Source: Methanospirillum lacunae
Lineage (GTDB): Archaea > Halobacteriota > Methanomicrobia > Methanomicrobiales > Methanospirillaceae
DNA length: 64,000 nucleotides
Reading direction: 5' to 3' (one strand)
Assembly: GCF_046195335.1 (NCBI RefSeq)
Contig: NZ_CP176093.1
Position 1 is the first letter of the stretch. Each line of letters begins with the position of its first letter. The notes beneath the pieces are model-generated. The model saw only the letters and a list, made by a program, of their open reading frames with translations, had not been told where the DNA came from and did not search any database. Below are positions 51,671-59,539 of this stretch, in pieces. Position numbers and translations under genes: made by a program.

Positions 51671-52645
51671 ATGATGCTGGATCCAACGACACCGGTCAGG
51701 CCCGTTTCTGATGTTTCTGCCCTTCTTGATGGTATGAGCAGGACCGGATTTCAGGGAAGAAAACTTGGTGAATCGGTGGCAGTCTGGAAAGATATGCTGA
51801 AGGATCCACAGGTCACGATCCTGCTTGGTCTGTCAGGTGCAATGATTCCAGCAGGGATGCAGGAGTGTCTCATCGAACTTGTCAGCAGACGGTTTGTAGA
51901 TGCGATCGTCTCTACCGGAGCTAACATTTTCCATGATATATGTGAACACTGCGGAATCAGGCATTACCTCGGACACCATCACGTTGATGATATCGAACTC
52001 TTTGAGAATGGAATCGATCGTATCTACGATGTCTTTGCATACGAGGAACAGTTCAGAAAAGTTGACAATATTATAGCAGAGTTTGCACGATCCCATGGCG
52101 GGTTTGAAGGTTCATCGGCCTCATTTATCAGAGTTCTTGGACAATGGCTGATTGATACCTATCCAAAAGGGAGATCTCTGACTGCAACCTGTGCAGCATC
52201 AAATGTTCCAATCTTCATCCCTGCACTGTGTGACTCCTCAATAGGGATTGGCCTTGTGATTGCCCGGCGGCAGGGGATCAGAATTCTTGTTGATCAGATC
52301 CAGGATGCTGATGAGATAACTAGTCTTGTTGAAAAAACTGCAAAGACTGGAGTCGTCTACATCGGAGGTGGAGTTCCCAAGAACTTTATCCAGCAGACTC
52401 AGGTCATTGCATCGATTCATAAGAGTGACTGCAGTGGTCATGACTATGCGATCCAGTACACCACTGACACGCCGCACTTTGGCGGGCTTTCAGGATGTAC
52501 GTTTGAAGAGGCAATGTCTTGGGGCAAGGAGTCATGCACCTGCTCAAATGTTCAGTGCTTCTGTGATGCCACTATCGCTCTCCCGCTGGTAACCTCCGCG
52601 CTCATTGGATCAGGAGCAGTACGTGCAGCAAAAAAACAAGAATAA
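51671..52645 (+). CDS. Deoxyhypusine synthase family protein
   Basis: 324 residues from the ATG at 51671. Deoxyhypusine synthase transfers an aminobutyl group from spermidine to a Lys of aIF5A, using NAD. Seen: LLGLSGAMIPAGMQ, STGANIFHD, YIGGGVPKNFIQQ, GLSGCTFEEAMSWGKE with the presumed catalytic Lys286, and DATIALPL. Next to that Lys stands an unusual Cys cluster (Cys289, Cys291, Cys296, Cys298). Methanogens also have paralogues of this fold with other polyamine activities, so the exact substrate is not certain. Confidence 0.82.
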   Translation: MMLDPTTPVRPVSDVSALLDGMSRTGFQGRKLGESVAVWKDMLKDPQVTILLGLSGAMIPAGMQECLIELVSRRFVDAIVSTGANIFHDICEHCGIRHYLGHHHVDDIELFENGIDRIYDVFAYEEQFRKVDNIIAEFARSHGGFEGSSASFIRVLGQWLIDTYPKGRSLTATCAASNVPIFIPALCDSSIGIGLVIARRQGIRILVDQIQDADEITSLVEKTAKTGVVYIGGGVPKNFIQQTQVIASIHKSDCSGHDYAIQYTTDTPHFGGLSGCTFEEAMSWGKESCTCSNVQCFCDATIALPLVTSALIGSGAVRAAKKQE

Positions 52646-52751
52646 TCATCCCGGATTCTTTGAATTCGAAATTTTTCTTATCAATTATTGCCCTGAATAT
52701 CATAACTCTTATATCTGAATCTCTACCACATTGGTAAGCACAATTCCTGTA

Positions 52752-52770
52752 GCAACAGAGTTTCTGTTGC
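52752..52770. repeat. 8-base stem-loop before tRNA-Ser
   Basis: GCAACAGA (52752-52759) pairs perfectly with TCTGTTGC (52763-52770) around GTT. It lies 29 bases before tRNA-Ser, and a weaker TACCA/TGGTA hairpin (52724-52736) precedes it. A TATA-like TTATAT near 52709 could drive a short structured leader. Confidence 0.45.
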
Positions 52771-52798
52771 GAGTGTCTACACAGATGCGAATTTGATT

Positions 52799-52883
52799 GT
52801 TGAGGTAGCCAAGCCAGGTATGGCGCAGGGTTGCTAACCCTGTGTCCCCTTGGGACTCGGGGGTTCAAATCCCTCCCTCAACG
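52799..52883 (+). tRNA. tRNA-Ser (anticodon GCT)
   Basis: 85 bases with a long variable arm, as expected for Ser. Acceptor GTTGAGG pairs with CCTCAAC, anticodon stem with loop TTGCTAA (anticodon GCT), T-arm with TTCAAAT. Discriminator G; no CCA. It is immediately upstream of the rps13 operon and probably part of its leader transcript. Confidence 0.96.
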
Positions 52884-52896
52884 CTTGACACGCAGG

Positions 52897-52913
52897 CGCT
52901 TTCTCATAAAGCG
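52897..52913 (+). promoter_or_regulatory. Stem-loop in the leader of rps13
   Basis: CGCTTT (52897-52902) and AAAGCG (52908-52913) form a 6-base stem, ten bases before the rps13 ATG and overlapping its ribosome site region. It may regulate translation of the ribosomal protein operon; this is inference. Confidence 0.3.
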
Positions 52914-52922
52914 AGGCATTGC

Positions 52923-53378
52923 ATGGCTCAGGAAGATCAGGAAATTAATTATTTCGTCAGGGTTCTCAACACTGACCTCGACGGTACCAAATCAGTCATT
53001 GTAGCACTGACAGGTATCAAAGGGGTTGGCAGACATGCCGCCCAGATTATTGCGAAGGCGGCTGAGGTCCCTAAGCACGAACTTATTGGAAAACTCGATG
53101 AAGCGTCTGTTGACCGGATTCGTGAAGTTGTCAATACCTATGCAGAACGCATTCCGGTATGGATGACCAACCGGCCAAAAGATGTCTACACCGGTGCTCC
53201 TAAGCATATCATCGGAAGCGATCTCTCCCTCACAAATGAGGACGACATCAACATTCTCAAGAAGATTCGTGCATACCGTGGAATCAGACACGAGACCGGA
53301 CAGAAGGTCCGTGGTCAGCGCACCAAGTCTACCGGAAGAACCGGTCTGATTGTTGGTGTCAAGAGAAAAACTACGTGA
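52923..53378 (+). CDS. rps13: Ribosomal protein S13
   Basis: 151 residues from the ATG at 52923. Small-subunit head protein. Seen: FVRVLNTDLDGTKSVIVALTGIKGVGRHAAQII and the C-terminal YRGIRHETGQKVRGQRTKSTGR basic tail. Earlier start at 52842 would run into the tRNA-Ser gene and is rejected. First gene of a long operon. Confidence 0.97.
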   Translation: MAQEDQEINYFVRVLNTDLDGTKSVIVALTGIKGVGRHAAQIIAKAAEVPKHELIGKLDEASVDRIREVVNTYAERIPVWMTNRPKDVYTGAPKHIIGSDLSLTNEDDINILKKIRAYRGIRHETGQKVRGQRTKSTGRTGLIVGVKRKTT

Positions 53379-53387
53379 GGGTGAATC

Positions 53388-53933
53388 ATGGGATATCCAG
53401 GAAAGAACCATAAACAGTACCAGACCCCAAAACGCCCATTTGAACTCTCCCGTATCGAGGAAGAGACCAAACTGGTGATTGAGTACGGTCTGCGTAACAA
53501 GCGGGAAGTCTGGATCGCCAAGGGCGCGCTCCGACGGTACCGTAAGGCTGCCCGTGAGATCATCGCACTGCAGTCAGGTGGTGCAGGTCAGGAGATCATC
53601 GAGCGGAAGAAAGCCGAACTTATCGGGCACTTAAACCGCATCGGCATTCTTGGTGAGAATGCAGGTATAGATGATGTTCTATCTGTCCGCGTTGAGCAGC
53701 AGCTCGACCGCAGACTGCAGAGTCTGGTCTACCGCCGTGGATTTGCACGCTCGCCGAAACAGGCACGCCAATTCATTACGCACGGACATATCTCCATCAA
53801 CGGCAGAAGAGTAACCATTCCGGGATACACTGTCAGTGCAGCTGAACAGGAACAGATCTCATATGCAGGCTCTTCACCGCTGGTCAGTGACATTCATGGA
53901 GAGAGACAGCGTATCGCCAAGGTAGGGAGATAA
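53388..53933 (+). CDS. rps4: Ribosomal protein S4
   Basis: 181 residues. Small-subunit assembly protein with an S4 RNA-binding domain in the second half (RRLQSLVYRRGFARSPKQARQFITHGHISINGRRV, starting DRRLQ). Ten bases after rps13. Standard archaeal order S13-S4-S11-RpoD. Confidence 0.97.
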   Translation: MGYPGKNHKQYQTPKRPFELSRIEEETKLVIEYGLRNKREVWIAKGALRRYRKAAREIIALQSGGAGQEIIERKKAELIGHLNRIGILGENAGIDDVLSVRVEQQLDRRLQSLVYRRGFARSPKQARQFITHGHISINGRRVTIPGYTVSAAEQEQISYAGSSPLVSDIHGERQRIAKVGR

Positions 53934-53935
53934 AT

Positions 53936-54331
53936 ATGGCTGAAGGGAAGGAAAAGTGGGGCGTTGCACATATCTACGCCTCCTTTAACAACACCATCAT
54001 CACCGTCACCGATCAGACCGGCGCCGAGACGATCACCAAGAGCAGTGGTGGAATGGTCGTCAAGCAGGCACGTAATGAAAGTTCTCCATACGCTGCCATG
54101 CAGATGGCACAGAATGTTGCCCAGGCAGCCAAGGAAAAAGGGCTTGTCGGACTTCATGTGAAGGTCCGTGCACCCGGACGGGGAAAGCAGCGCTCACCAG
54201 GGCCTGGTGCCCAGGCAGCAATCCGTGCTCTCGCCCGTGCCGGTGTTCGTATCGGTATCATTGAAGATGTCACGCCAGTACCACACGACTCCTGCAGGGC
54301 AAAGGGCGGGAAGAGAGGTCGTCGGGTCTGA
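53936..54331 (+). CDS. rps11: Ribosomal protein S11
   Basis: 131 residues. Small-subunit platform protein near the mRNA exit. Seen: WGVAHIYASFNNTIITVTDQTG, the middle GLHVKVRAPGRGKQRSPGPGAQAAIRALAR, and the basic C-terminus KGGKRGRRV. Its stop overlaps the rpoD ATG by one base. Confidence 0.97.
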   Translation: MAEGKEKWGVAHIYASFNNTIITVTDQTGAETITKSSGGMVVKQARNESSPYAAMQMAQNVAQAAKEKGLVGLHVKVRAPGRGKQRSPGPGAQAAIRALARAGVRIGIIEDVTPVPHDSCRAKGGKRGRRV

Positions 54332-55149
54332 TGAAGATCGAATTCAGCAGCCTTGAGGACAACAGCACCTCGTTTGTGCTGAGTGAATCGCATATTGCAT
54401 TTGCAAATGCACTCCGTCGGGCGATGCAGAGCGAAGTCATGACGTTCGCTGTCGAGGATCTTAAGATCTATGACAATACGAGCGCACTCTTTGATGAAAT
54501 GCTTGCACACCGGATCGGACTCATACCACTCACCACAGACCTGAAGAGTTACGTACCCCGGAATCAATGCACTTGCGAAGGCAAGGGCTGTTCCAAGTGC
54601 ACGGTTACCCTGACGATGAGCGTTGAAGGGCCACGCATGGTCCTTTCTGAAGACCTCATCTCCCAGGATCCCGCGGTTCATCCGGCAGCAGGCAATATTC
54701 CAATTGTCAAGCTTGAGAAGAACCAGAAAGTCGTAATTGAAGCATATGCAATCCTGGATCGCGGCTTTGAACACTCAAAGTGGCAGCCGGTAACGGTCTG
54801 CGGATACAAGAACTATCCAATCATCAGTCCTGAAAAAACATGCGACGGATGTGGATTGTGTGTGGAGGTCTGTCCCAAGAATATCCTGGAGGTTAAAGGC
54901 GGAAAGGTCACAGTAAAGGAGGGTGGCGATATACAGTGTTCACTCTGCCGGCTCTGTGAACAGGCCTGCCTGAACAGTGGGATCGGCGATGAGCCTGCCA
55001 TTCATATTATCATGGATGATAAGCGGTTCATCTTCTCGATGGAGGGTGATGGTTCACTTCCTGCACGAGAGGTCCTAAGCCAGGGGCTGCTGTTTCTGAA
55101 GAATCAATCAGACGGACTCCTCGAAGCGCTCAGCGAAATCAGGGGGTAA
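54331..55149 (+). CDS. rpoD: RNA polymerase subunit D (Rpo3) with Fe-S domain
   Basis: 272 residues, the archaeal alpha-like subunit. It has the dimerisation fold (FANALRRAMQSEVMTFAVEDL near residue 25), a Cys-rich insertion (CTCEGKGCSKC), and a ferredoxin-like domain with two clusters (CDGCGLCVEVCP and CSLCRLCEQAC) near residues 170-215, which some but not all archaea carry. The Fe-S domain may support assembly with subunit L. Full length. Confidence 0.97.
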   Translation: MKIEFSSLEDNSTSFVLSESHIAFANALRRAMQSEVMTFAVEDLKIYDNTSALFDEMLAHRIGLIPLTTDLKSYVPRNQCTCEGKGCSKCTVTLTMSVEGPRMVLSEDLISQDPAVHPAAGNIPIVKLEKNQKVVIEAYAILDRGFEHSKWQPVTVCGYKNYPIISPEKTCDGCGLCVEVCPKNILEVKGGKVTVKEGGDIQCSLCRLCEQACLNSGIGDEPAIHIIMDDKRFIFSMEGDGSLPAREVLSQGLLFLKNQSDGLLEALSEIRG

Positions 55150-55155
55150 CGGATC

Positions 55156-55521
55156 ATGAGCAAAAGTTATGATAAGTCCAATCCGCGCCTCACCGAACTC
55201 ATCAGGCTCCTGAAGAAGACGTCGAGTGAGAATGAGGTGCAGATCTGGCGCGACATCGCGGTCAGACTTGAGAAGTCAAGTAAAAACTACGCAGAAGTGA
55301 ACGTGAGCAAGATCAACCGGTACGCCAAGGAAGGCGAAACCCTGCTGGTGCCTGGAAAGGTACTGGGGAGCGGCCTTCTGGATTGCCGGGTTACAGTTGC
55401 AGCACTGAACTTTTCAGAGGCAGCTGAAGACAAGATCGCGGGGAAACAGGGAGAATGTCTCAGTATTGAGCAGCTCCTTGCACAGAACCCGAAAGGCAGC
55501 CACGTAAGGATTCTGAGGTGA
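55156..55521 (+). CDS. rpl18e: Ribosomal protein L18e
   Basis: 121 residues. Large-subunit protein. Family patterns: NPRLTELIRLLKKTSSENEVQIWRDIA, VSKINRYAKEGETLLVPGKVLGSGLL, and a C-terminal KGSHVRIL. In the normal place between rpoD and rpl13. Confidence 0.96.
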   Translation: MSKSYDKSNPRLTELIRLLKKTSSENEVQIWRDIAVRLEKSSKNYAEVNVSKINRYAKEGETLLVPGKVLGSGLLDCRVTVAALNFSEAAEDKIAGKQGECLSIEQLLAQNPKGSHVRILR

Positions 55522-55528
55522 GTATCAG

Positions 55529-55951
55529 ATGGTAACGGTAATCGATGGAGACGGACTGCTTGTAGGCAGACTTTCCAGCGTGGTTGCAAAGCGTGCACTT
55601 GCCGGTGAAGAGATCGCAGTCATCAATGCAGAGAAGGCAGTGATCTCAGGAAGCCGTGCCCGTGTTCTTGGCAACTACAAGCACAAGAGGGAACGTGGAT
55701 CACGTGAAGGTGGTCCGTTCTTCCCACGCAGGCCGGATCACATCCTGAAGCGGACCATCCGCGGGATGGTTCCGTACAAGCGGCAGCGCGGTGTCGAGGC
55801 AATGAAGCGGATTAAGATCTATGTTGGCATTCCCTGCGAACTTGACGGGATTGCAGCAGAGAAACTTGCAGACGCTCACAAGACACGGCTGAACACGCCC
55901 GCATGTGTGACCCTTGGAACAGTCAGCAATTTCCTTGGAGCAAAGTTCTAA
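55529..55951 (+). CDS. rpl13: Ribosomal protein L13
   Basis: 140 residues. Large-subunit assembly protein. Seen: VIDGDGLLVGRLSSVVAKRAL, INAEKAVISGSR, GPFFPRRPDHILKRTIRGMVPYKRQRG. Standard place before rps9. Confidence 0.97.
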   Translation: MVTVIDGDGLLVGRLSSVVAKRALAGEEIAVINAEKAVISGSRARVLGNYKHKRERGSREGGPFFPRRPDHILKRTIRGMVPYKRQRGVEAMKRIKIYVGIPCELDGIAAEKLADAHKTRLNTPACVTLGTVSNFLGAKF

Positions 55952-55963
55952 GGAGGGATGAAG

Positions 55964-56365
55964 ATGTCAAAAGTGATCAACACGAGTGGTAAGCGGAAGA
56001 CAGCGATTGCCCGTGCAACCTTCAGACCTGGAAAAGGTGTCGTCAGGATTAACTCCCTGATTCTTGACGTCTTTTCCACCGAACTTGCACGGATGAAGAT
56101 CGCCGAGCCGCTTCAACTGGTCCCGACTGCGCTTGAAGGCGTGGATGTCGCGATTAAGGTTCGCGGTGGTGGGGTCATGGGTCAGGCAGAAGCCGCCCGG
56201 ACAGCACTTGCACGTGGGATTGTACAGTGGCACAGTGACCCGAAACTTAAGGATGTTTATCTTGCATATGATCGCAGCCTGCTGGTAAATGATTCCCGTC
56301 AGAAGGAAGCTAAGAAGCCACACGGTCGTGGTGCACGCAAGAAATTCCAGAAGTCATACCGGTGA
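55964..56365 (+). CDS. rps9: Ribosomal protein S9
   Basis: 133 residues from the ATG at 55964, which has GGAGG seven bases before it; the ATG at 55958 touches the ribosome site and is less likely. Seen: TSGKRKTAIARATFRPGKG, VRGGGVMGQAEAARTALARGIV, and the C-terminal GRGARKKFQKSYR, whose tail contacts the P-site tRNA. Confidence 0.96.
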   Translation: MSKVINTSGKRKTAIARATFRPGKGVVRINSLILDVFSTELARMKIAEPLQLVPTALEGVDVAIKVRGGGVMGQAEAARTALARGIVQWHSDPKLKDVYLAYDRSLLVNDSRQKEAKKPHGRGARKKFQKSYR

Positions 56366-56405
56366 GCTTTATTACGAATACAGCTTACGTTAGTGGTGCA
56401 ACCAT

Positions 56406-56594
56406 ATGATACCGGTCCGCTGTTTCACTTGTGGAAAAGTAATCTCCACTGCATATGAGGAATATAAGCGCCGCCGAGATGCGGGCGAGGATCCTAAAAA
56501 GATCCTCGACGATCTCAATATGGATCGGTATTGCTGCCGGCGTATGTTGCTCACGCACAAGGAGATTATTGATGAACTCAATCCTTATCAATGA
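56406..56594 (+). CDS. rpoN: RNA polymerase subunit N (Rpo10)
   Basis: 62 residues, full length. Zinc-binding RPB10 homologue with CFTCGK at the start and the RYCCRRM block that completes the site. Its TGA stop is followed directly by tRNA-Pro without a spacer. Confidence 0.97.
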   Translation: MIPVRCFTCGKVISTAYEEYKRRRDAGEDPKKILDDLNMDRYCCRRMLLTHKEIIDELNPYQ

Positions 56595-56669
56595 GGGGTC
56601 GTAGGGTAGCCTGGACCATCCTAGGGCGTTCGGGACGCTCTGACCTGAGTTCAAATCTCAGCGACCCCA
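56595..56669 (+). tRNA. tRNA-Pro (anticodon CGG)
   Basis: 75 bases: acceptor GGGGTCG pairs with CGACCCC, anticodon stem GGGCG/CGCTC encloses TTCGGGA (anticodon CGG), T arm TGAG-TTCAAAT-CTCA. It begins at the base after the rpoN stop and lies inside the rpoN-rpoK unit, so it must be cut out of the operon transcript by RNase P and RNase Z. Discriminator A, no CCA. Confidence 0.96.
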
Positions 56670-56700
56670 TTCTTGTGTTGACTAATTCTTGAGGAATCGG

Positions 56701-56868
56701 ATGCAGAACTATACACGCTATGAAAAGGCCCGCATCGTCGGTGCCCGGGCGTTACAGATCTCGATGGGCGCTCCCATTCTCATCACGAGCACGACCATAG
56801 ATCCGCTCTACCTCGCGATGGAGGAGTTTGACAAAGATGTCATTCCCATCACGGTCAAGCGGAGATAA
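56701..56868 (+). CDS. rpoK: RNA polymerase subunit K (Rpo6)
   Basis: 55 residues, the archaeal omega/RPB6 homologue. The whole protein matches: MQNYTRYEKARIVGARALQI at the start, then SMGAPILI and YLAMEEF, ending in VIPITVKRR. RpoK helps assembly of the large subunits. Twelve bases before eno. Confidence 0.96.
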   Translation: MQNYTRYEKARIVGARALQISMGAPILITSTTIDPLYLAMEEFDKDVIPITVKRR

Positions 56869-56880
56869 TTACTGATCAGG

Positions 56881-58089
56881 ATGACCACCATACGTGCCGT
56901 TGATCTGAGAGTCATACTCGACTCCCGCGGTCGCAAAACTGTTGAAGCAGATATTTCTGTTGATGGAGGATTTGGCAGAGCCGCAGCTCCGGGTGGTGCC
57001 AGTACCGGCGCTCACGAAGCTGCAGTCAAAGATGCAACAGCGGCAGTGGATGATGCATATTCTCAGGTGATTCCATATCTGACCGGACTTGATTCAACAG
57101 ATCAGATAGGGTTTGACTCTCTTCTGCGTGAAGTAGATGGGACAGAAAACTTTGCAGGAATAGGCGCGAATGTGGCGGTTGCCCTTTCTATGGCAAATGC
57201 CAAGGCTGCTGCGGCAGCCATGAAGATACCACTCTGGAGACATCTCGGTGGATCGTTTGTATCCTCTGCTCCCCTTCCATTAGGGAATGTGATTGGGGGT
57301 GGGGCACATGCAACGCATGCTACTGAGATACAAGAGTTTCTGGTTGTCCCAACCGGATGCTCAAGTGTCAGCGAAGGTATCTATGCAAATGCCCGTGTTC
57401 ATGCGGTGGTAAAAGAGCTCCTGAAAAATCGTGGAATCTCCTGTGGTAAGGGCGATGAGGGAGCATGGGCACCAGCAATATCTGATCAGGACGCCTTTGA
57501 GGTTGTCACTGAAGCAGTTTCCCGGGTGTCTGATGAAGTCGGGTTCGCCATAAGTTCCGGTGTTGATGTGGCTGCAAGCCAGTTATACAACTCTGGAACC
57601 GGACTGTATGAATACAGAGGTGGCCTTGTCAGGACAGCCGAAGAGCAGATCAACTATGTTGCTGAGCTCATCGACGAATTCGGACTTGTTTATGTAGAAG
57701 ATCCTCTCTATGAAGAGGATTTTGAATCATTTGCTACCCTGACAGAACAGATGGGGAGTGTCTGCCTCATCTGTGGTGACGATCTCTTCGTCACGAACCC
57801 TTCCCGTATAGAGAAGGGAATAGCAGAAGGTTCGGCAAATTGTGTGCTCATCAAGCCGAACCAGATCGGAACCCTGACTGATACTTTTGAAGCGATTTCA
57901 CTCGCCCAGAAGCATGGAATGGAGACCGTTATGAGCCATCGTTCCGGGGAGACCGGGGACACAACCATTGCTCATCTGGGATGTGCGTTTGGATGTGTAT
58001 TCATTAAGACCGGTGTTGTCGGCGGAGAACGAACAGAAAAACTGAATGAACTCATTCGGATAGAGGAGAGTATGTATGAACGGAAATGA
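56881..58089 (+). CDS. eno: Enolase
   Basis: 402 residues. Converts 2-phosphoglycerate to phosphoenolpyruvate. Active-site residues by family position: Glu in EIQEFLVVP, Glu in KGDEGAWAP, Lys in CVLIKPNQIGTLT, the His-Ser loop MSHRSGETGDTTIAHL, and Lys in FIKTG. Most enolases have GDEGGFAP; here it is GDEGAWAP. About 15-30 residues shorter than typical. Ends 14 bases inside rps2. Confidence 0.94.
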   Translation: MTTIRAVDLRVILDSRGRKTVEADISVDGGFGRAAAPGGASTGAHEAAVKDATAAVDDAYSQVIPYLTGLDSTDQIGFDSLLREVDGTENFAGIGANVAVALSMANAKAAAAAMKIPLWRHLGGSFVSSAPLPLGNVIGGGAHATHATEIQEFLVVPTGCSSVSEGIYANARVHAVVKELLKNRGISCGKGDEGAWAPAISDQDAFEVVTEAVSRVSDEVGFAISSGVDVAASQLYNSGTGLYEYRGGLVRTAEEQINYVAELIDEFGLVYVEDPLYEEDFESFATLTEQMGSVCLICGDDLFVTNPSRIEKGIAEGSANCVLIKPNQIGTLTDTFEAISLAQKHGMETVMSHRSGETGDTTIAHLGCAFGCVFIKTGVVGGERTEKLNELIRIEESMYERK

Positions 58090-58684
58090 GATGGAGATTG
58101 AACTGAACGAGCCCCTTGTCTCTGTTGAGGAGTACCTGGCGGCCGGTGTACACATTGGAACACAGCAGAAAAGCAGCGACATGAAGAATTTCATCTACCG
58201 CGTCCGCGGAGATGGACTCTACATTCTGGACATCAGAGAGACAGACGAGCGTATAAAACTCGCAGCAAAGTTCCTCTCCCAGTATGATCCTGCAAAGGTT
58301 CTTGTTGTGACCTCCCGTCAGTATGGGCAGTTCCCTGCACGCCAGTTTGCCGATGCAATCGGTGCATTCCCAATGACAGGCCGGTATATCCCCGGTACCC
58401 TGACCAACCCGATTCTGCCCAAATATGCAGAACCTGAGGTCATTGTCGTAACTGACCCGGTCAGTGATATTCAGGTTATCAAAGAGGCACTTCAGATTGG
58501 AATCCCGGTCGTTGCACTCTGTGATACCAACAACATGACCAGTCTTGTAGACTTTGTTATTCCAACCAACAACAAGGGTCGCAAGGCTCTCTCCATGATC
58601 TACTTCCTGCTCACCAGAGAATTCCTCCGGCACAAGGGATATTCAACTTCCCTGACTCCTGAGGACTTCGAGACTGATCTGTAA
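58076..58684 (+). CDS. rps2: Ribosomal protein S2
   Basis: 202 residues. Seen: VSVEEYLAAGVHIGTQQKSSDMKNFIYRVRGDGLYILDI, FPMTGRYIPGTLTNP, and VVALCDTNNMTSLVDFVIPTNNKGRKAL. The start overlaps eno by 14 bases; Met6 at 58091 would remove the overlap, and the choice is open. Last gene of the operon, followed by a stem-loop. Confidence 0.96.
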   Translation: MNGNEMEIELNEPLVSVEEYLAAGVHIGTQQKSSDMKNFIYRVRGDGLYILDIRETDERIKLAAKFLSQYDPAKVLVVTSRQYGQFPARQFADAIGAFPMTGRYIPGTLTNPILPKYAEPEVIVVTDPVSDIQVIKEALQIGIPVVALCDTNNMTSLVDFVIPTNNKGRKALSMIYFLLTREFLRHKGYSTSLTPEDFETDL

Positions 58685-58697
58685 ATTTGAGTATTAT

Positions 58698-58719
58698 CAT
58701 CAGGGCCGATACCCTGATG
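58698..58719 (+). terminator. Stem-loop after rps2
   Basis: CATCAGGG (58698-58705) and CCCTGATG (58712-58719) form a perfect 8-base stem with a six-base loop. It lies 14 bases after rps2 and 26 before the Memo gene, without a long T-run, so it could be a 3' end, a processing site or a stabiliser between two parts of a longer transcript. Confidence 0.4.
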
Positions 58720-58744
58720 TACTCACACATCAACACACAGTCCC

Positions 58745-59539
58745 ATGATGATCAGACGTTGTGGCGTGGCCGGGATGTTCTACCCGGCTGACCCGGTTCA
58801 GCTGACTCACATGCTGGACACGTTCTTCAGATCTGCTCGTACCGGTGGGGATGCAAAGGGAATTGCATCTCCGCATGCCGGATATATCTATTCTGGTCAG
58901 ACCTCTGCCCATGCATTTGGTGCTATTAAAGAGGGTTTTAATGGTACGTTTATCCTTATTGGGCCAAGTCATCGTGGATTTCCAACATGTGTTTCTGGCA
59001 TACCATGGGATACCCCGATTGGGCCTGTCAGGACTGACACCGATCTTGCCAAACGAATAGGGCTTTTGGTTGATGATCAGGCGATGGCATATGGAAATGA
59101 AAACTCGCTTGAGGTTCAGATCCCATTTATCAGATACCGGTTTCCTGACGCGGCTATCGTTGCCATAATGATGAGTCCACAGACATGGCAGGAGATAGAG
59201 CGGGTATCCAGGCTGATTTCGAGCGCAATTCGTGAATATGAGAAAGATGTAAGGATTGTTGCTTCAAGTGACTTTTCGCATTATGTTCCTGCAGATAAGG
59301 CACAAAAAGACGATCTTTTTGTCATTGAAGCGCTGAAGGATCTGAACGTGCAGGAATTCTATAATCGGATACAAGAGCACCGGATTTCTGCCTGCGGTTA
59401 CGGGCCAATTGCCGCAATGATCGAGGCTCTCAAACCAATAGGCGCAACCCGGTGCGATCTTATCTCATATACTACCAGCGGTGAGTCCAGCGGGGATTAC
59501 CAGCAGGTAGTTGGATATGCGGCATTGGCGGTGAACTGA
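58745..59539 (+). CDS. Memo-like protein (COG1355)
   Basis: 264 residues of the Memo family. Metal-binding His and Cys-type residues are visible in ASPHAGYIYSGQTSAHAF (about 42-58), LIGPSHRGF and SSDFSHYVP, and ACGYGPIAAMIEAL. The archaeal members sit next to mevalonate pathway genes; the bacterial and eukaryotic members relate to redox or dioxygenase function, and the archaeal role is not proven. Here it starts the run Memo-mvk-ipk-fni and its stop meets the mvk start without a gap. Confidence 0.9.
   Translation: MMIRRCGVAGMFYPADPVQLTHMLDTFFRSARTGGDAKGIASPHAGYIYSGQTSAHAFGAIKEGFNGTFILIGPSHRGFPTCVSGIPWDTPIGPVRTDTDLAKRIGLLVDDQAMAYGNENSLEVQIPFIRYRFPDAAIVAIMMSPQTWQEIERVSRLISSAIREYEKDVRIVASSDFSHYVPADKAQKDDLFVIEALKDLNVQEFYNRIQEHRISACGYGPIAAMIEALKPIGATRCDLISYTTSGESSGDYQQVVGYAALAVN

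Noticed and set aside
52842..52922. Upstream extension of rps13
   Set aside because: It overlaps the 3' part of tRNA-Ser and adds residues unlike any S13.
54154..54774. 206-codon minus-strand frame across rps11 and rpoD
   Set aside because: Antisense to two conserved genes; no independent support.
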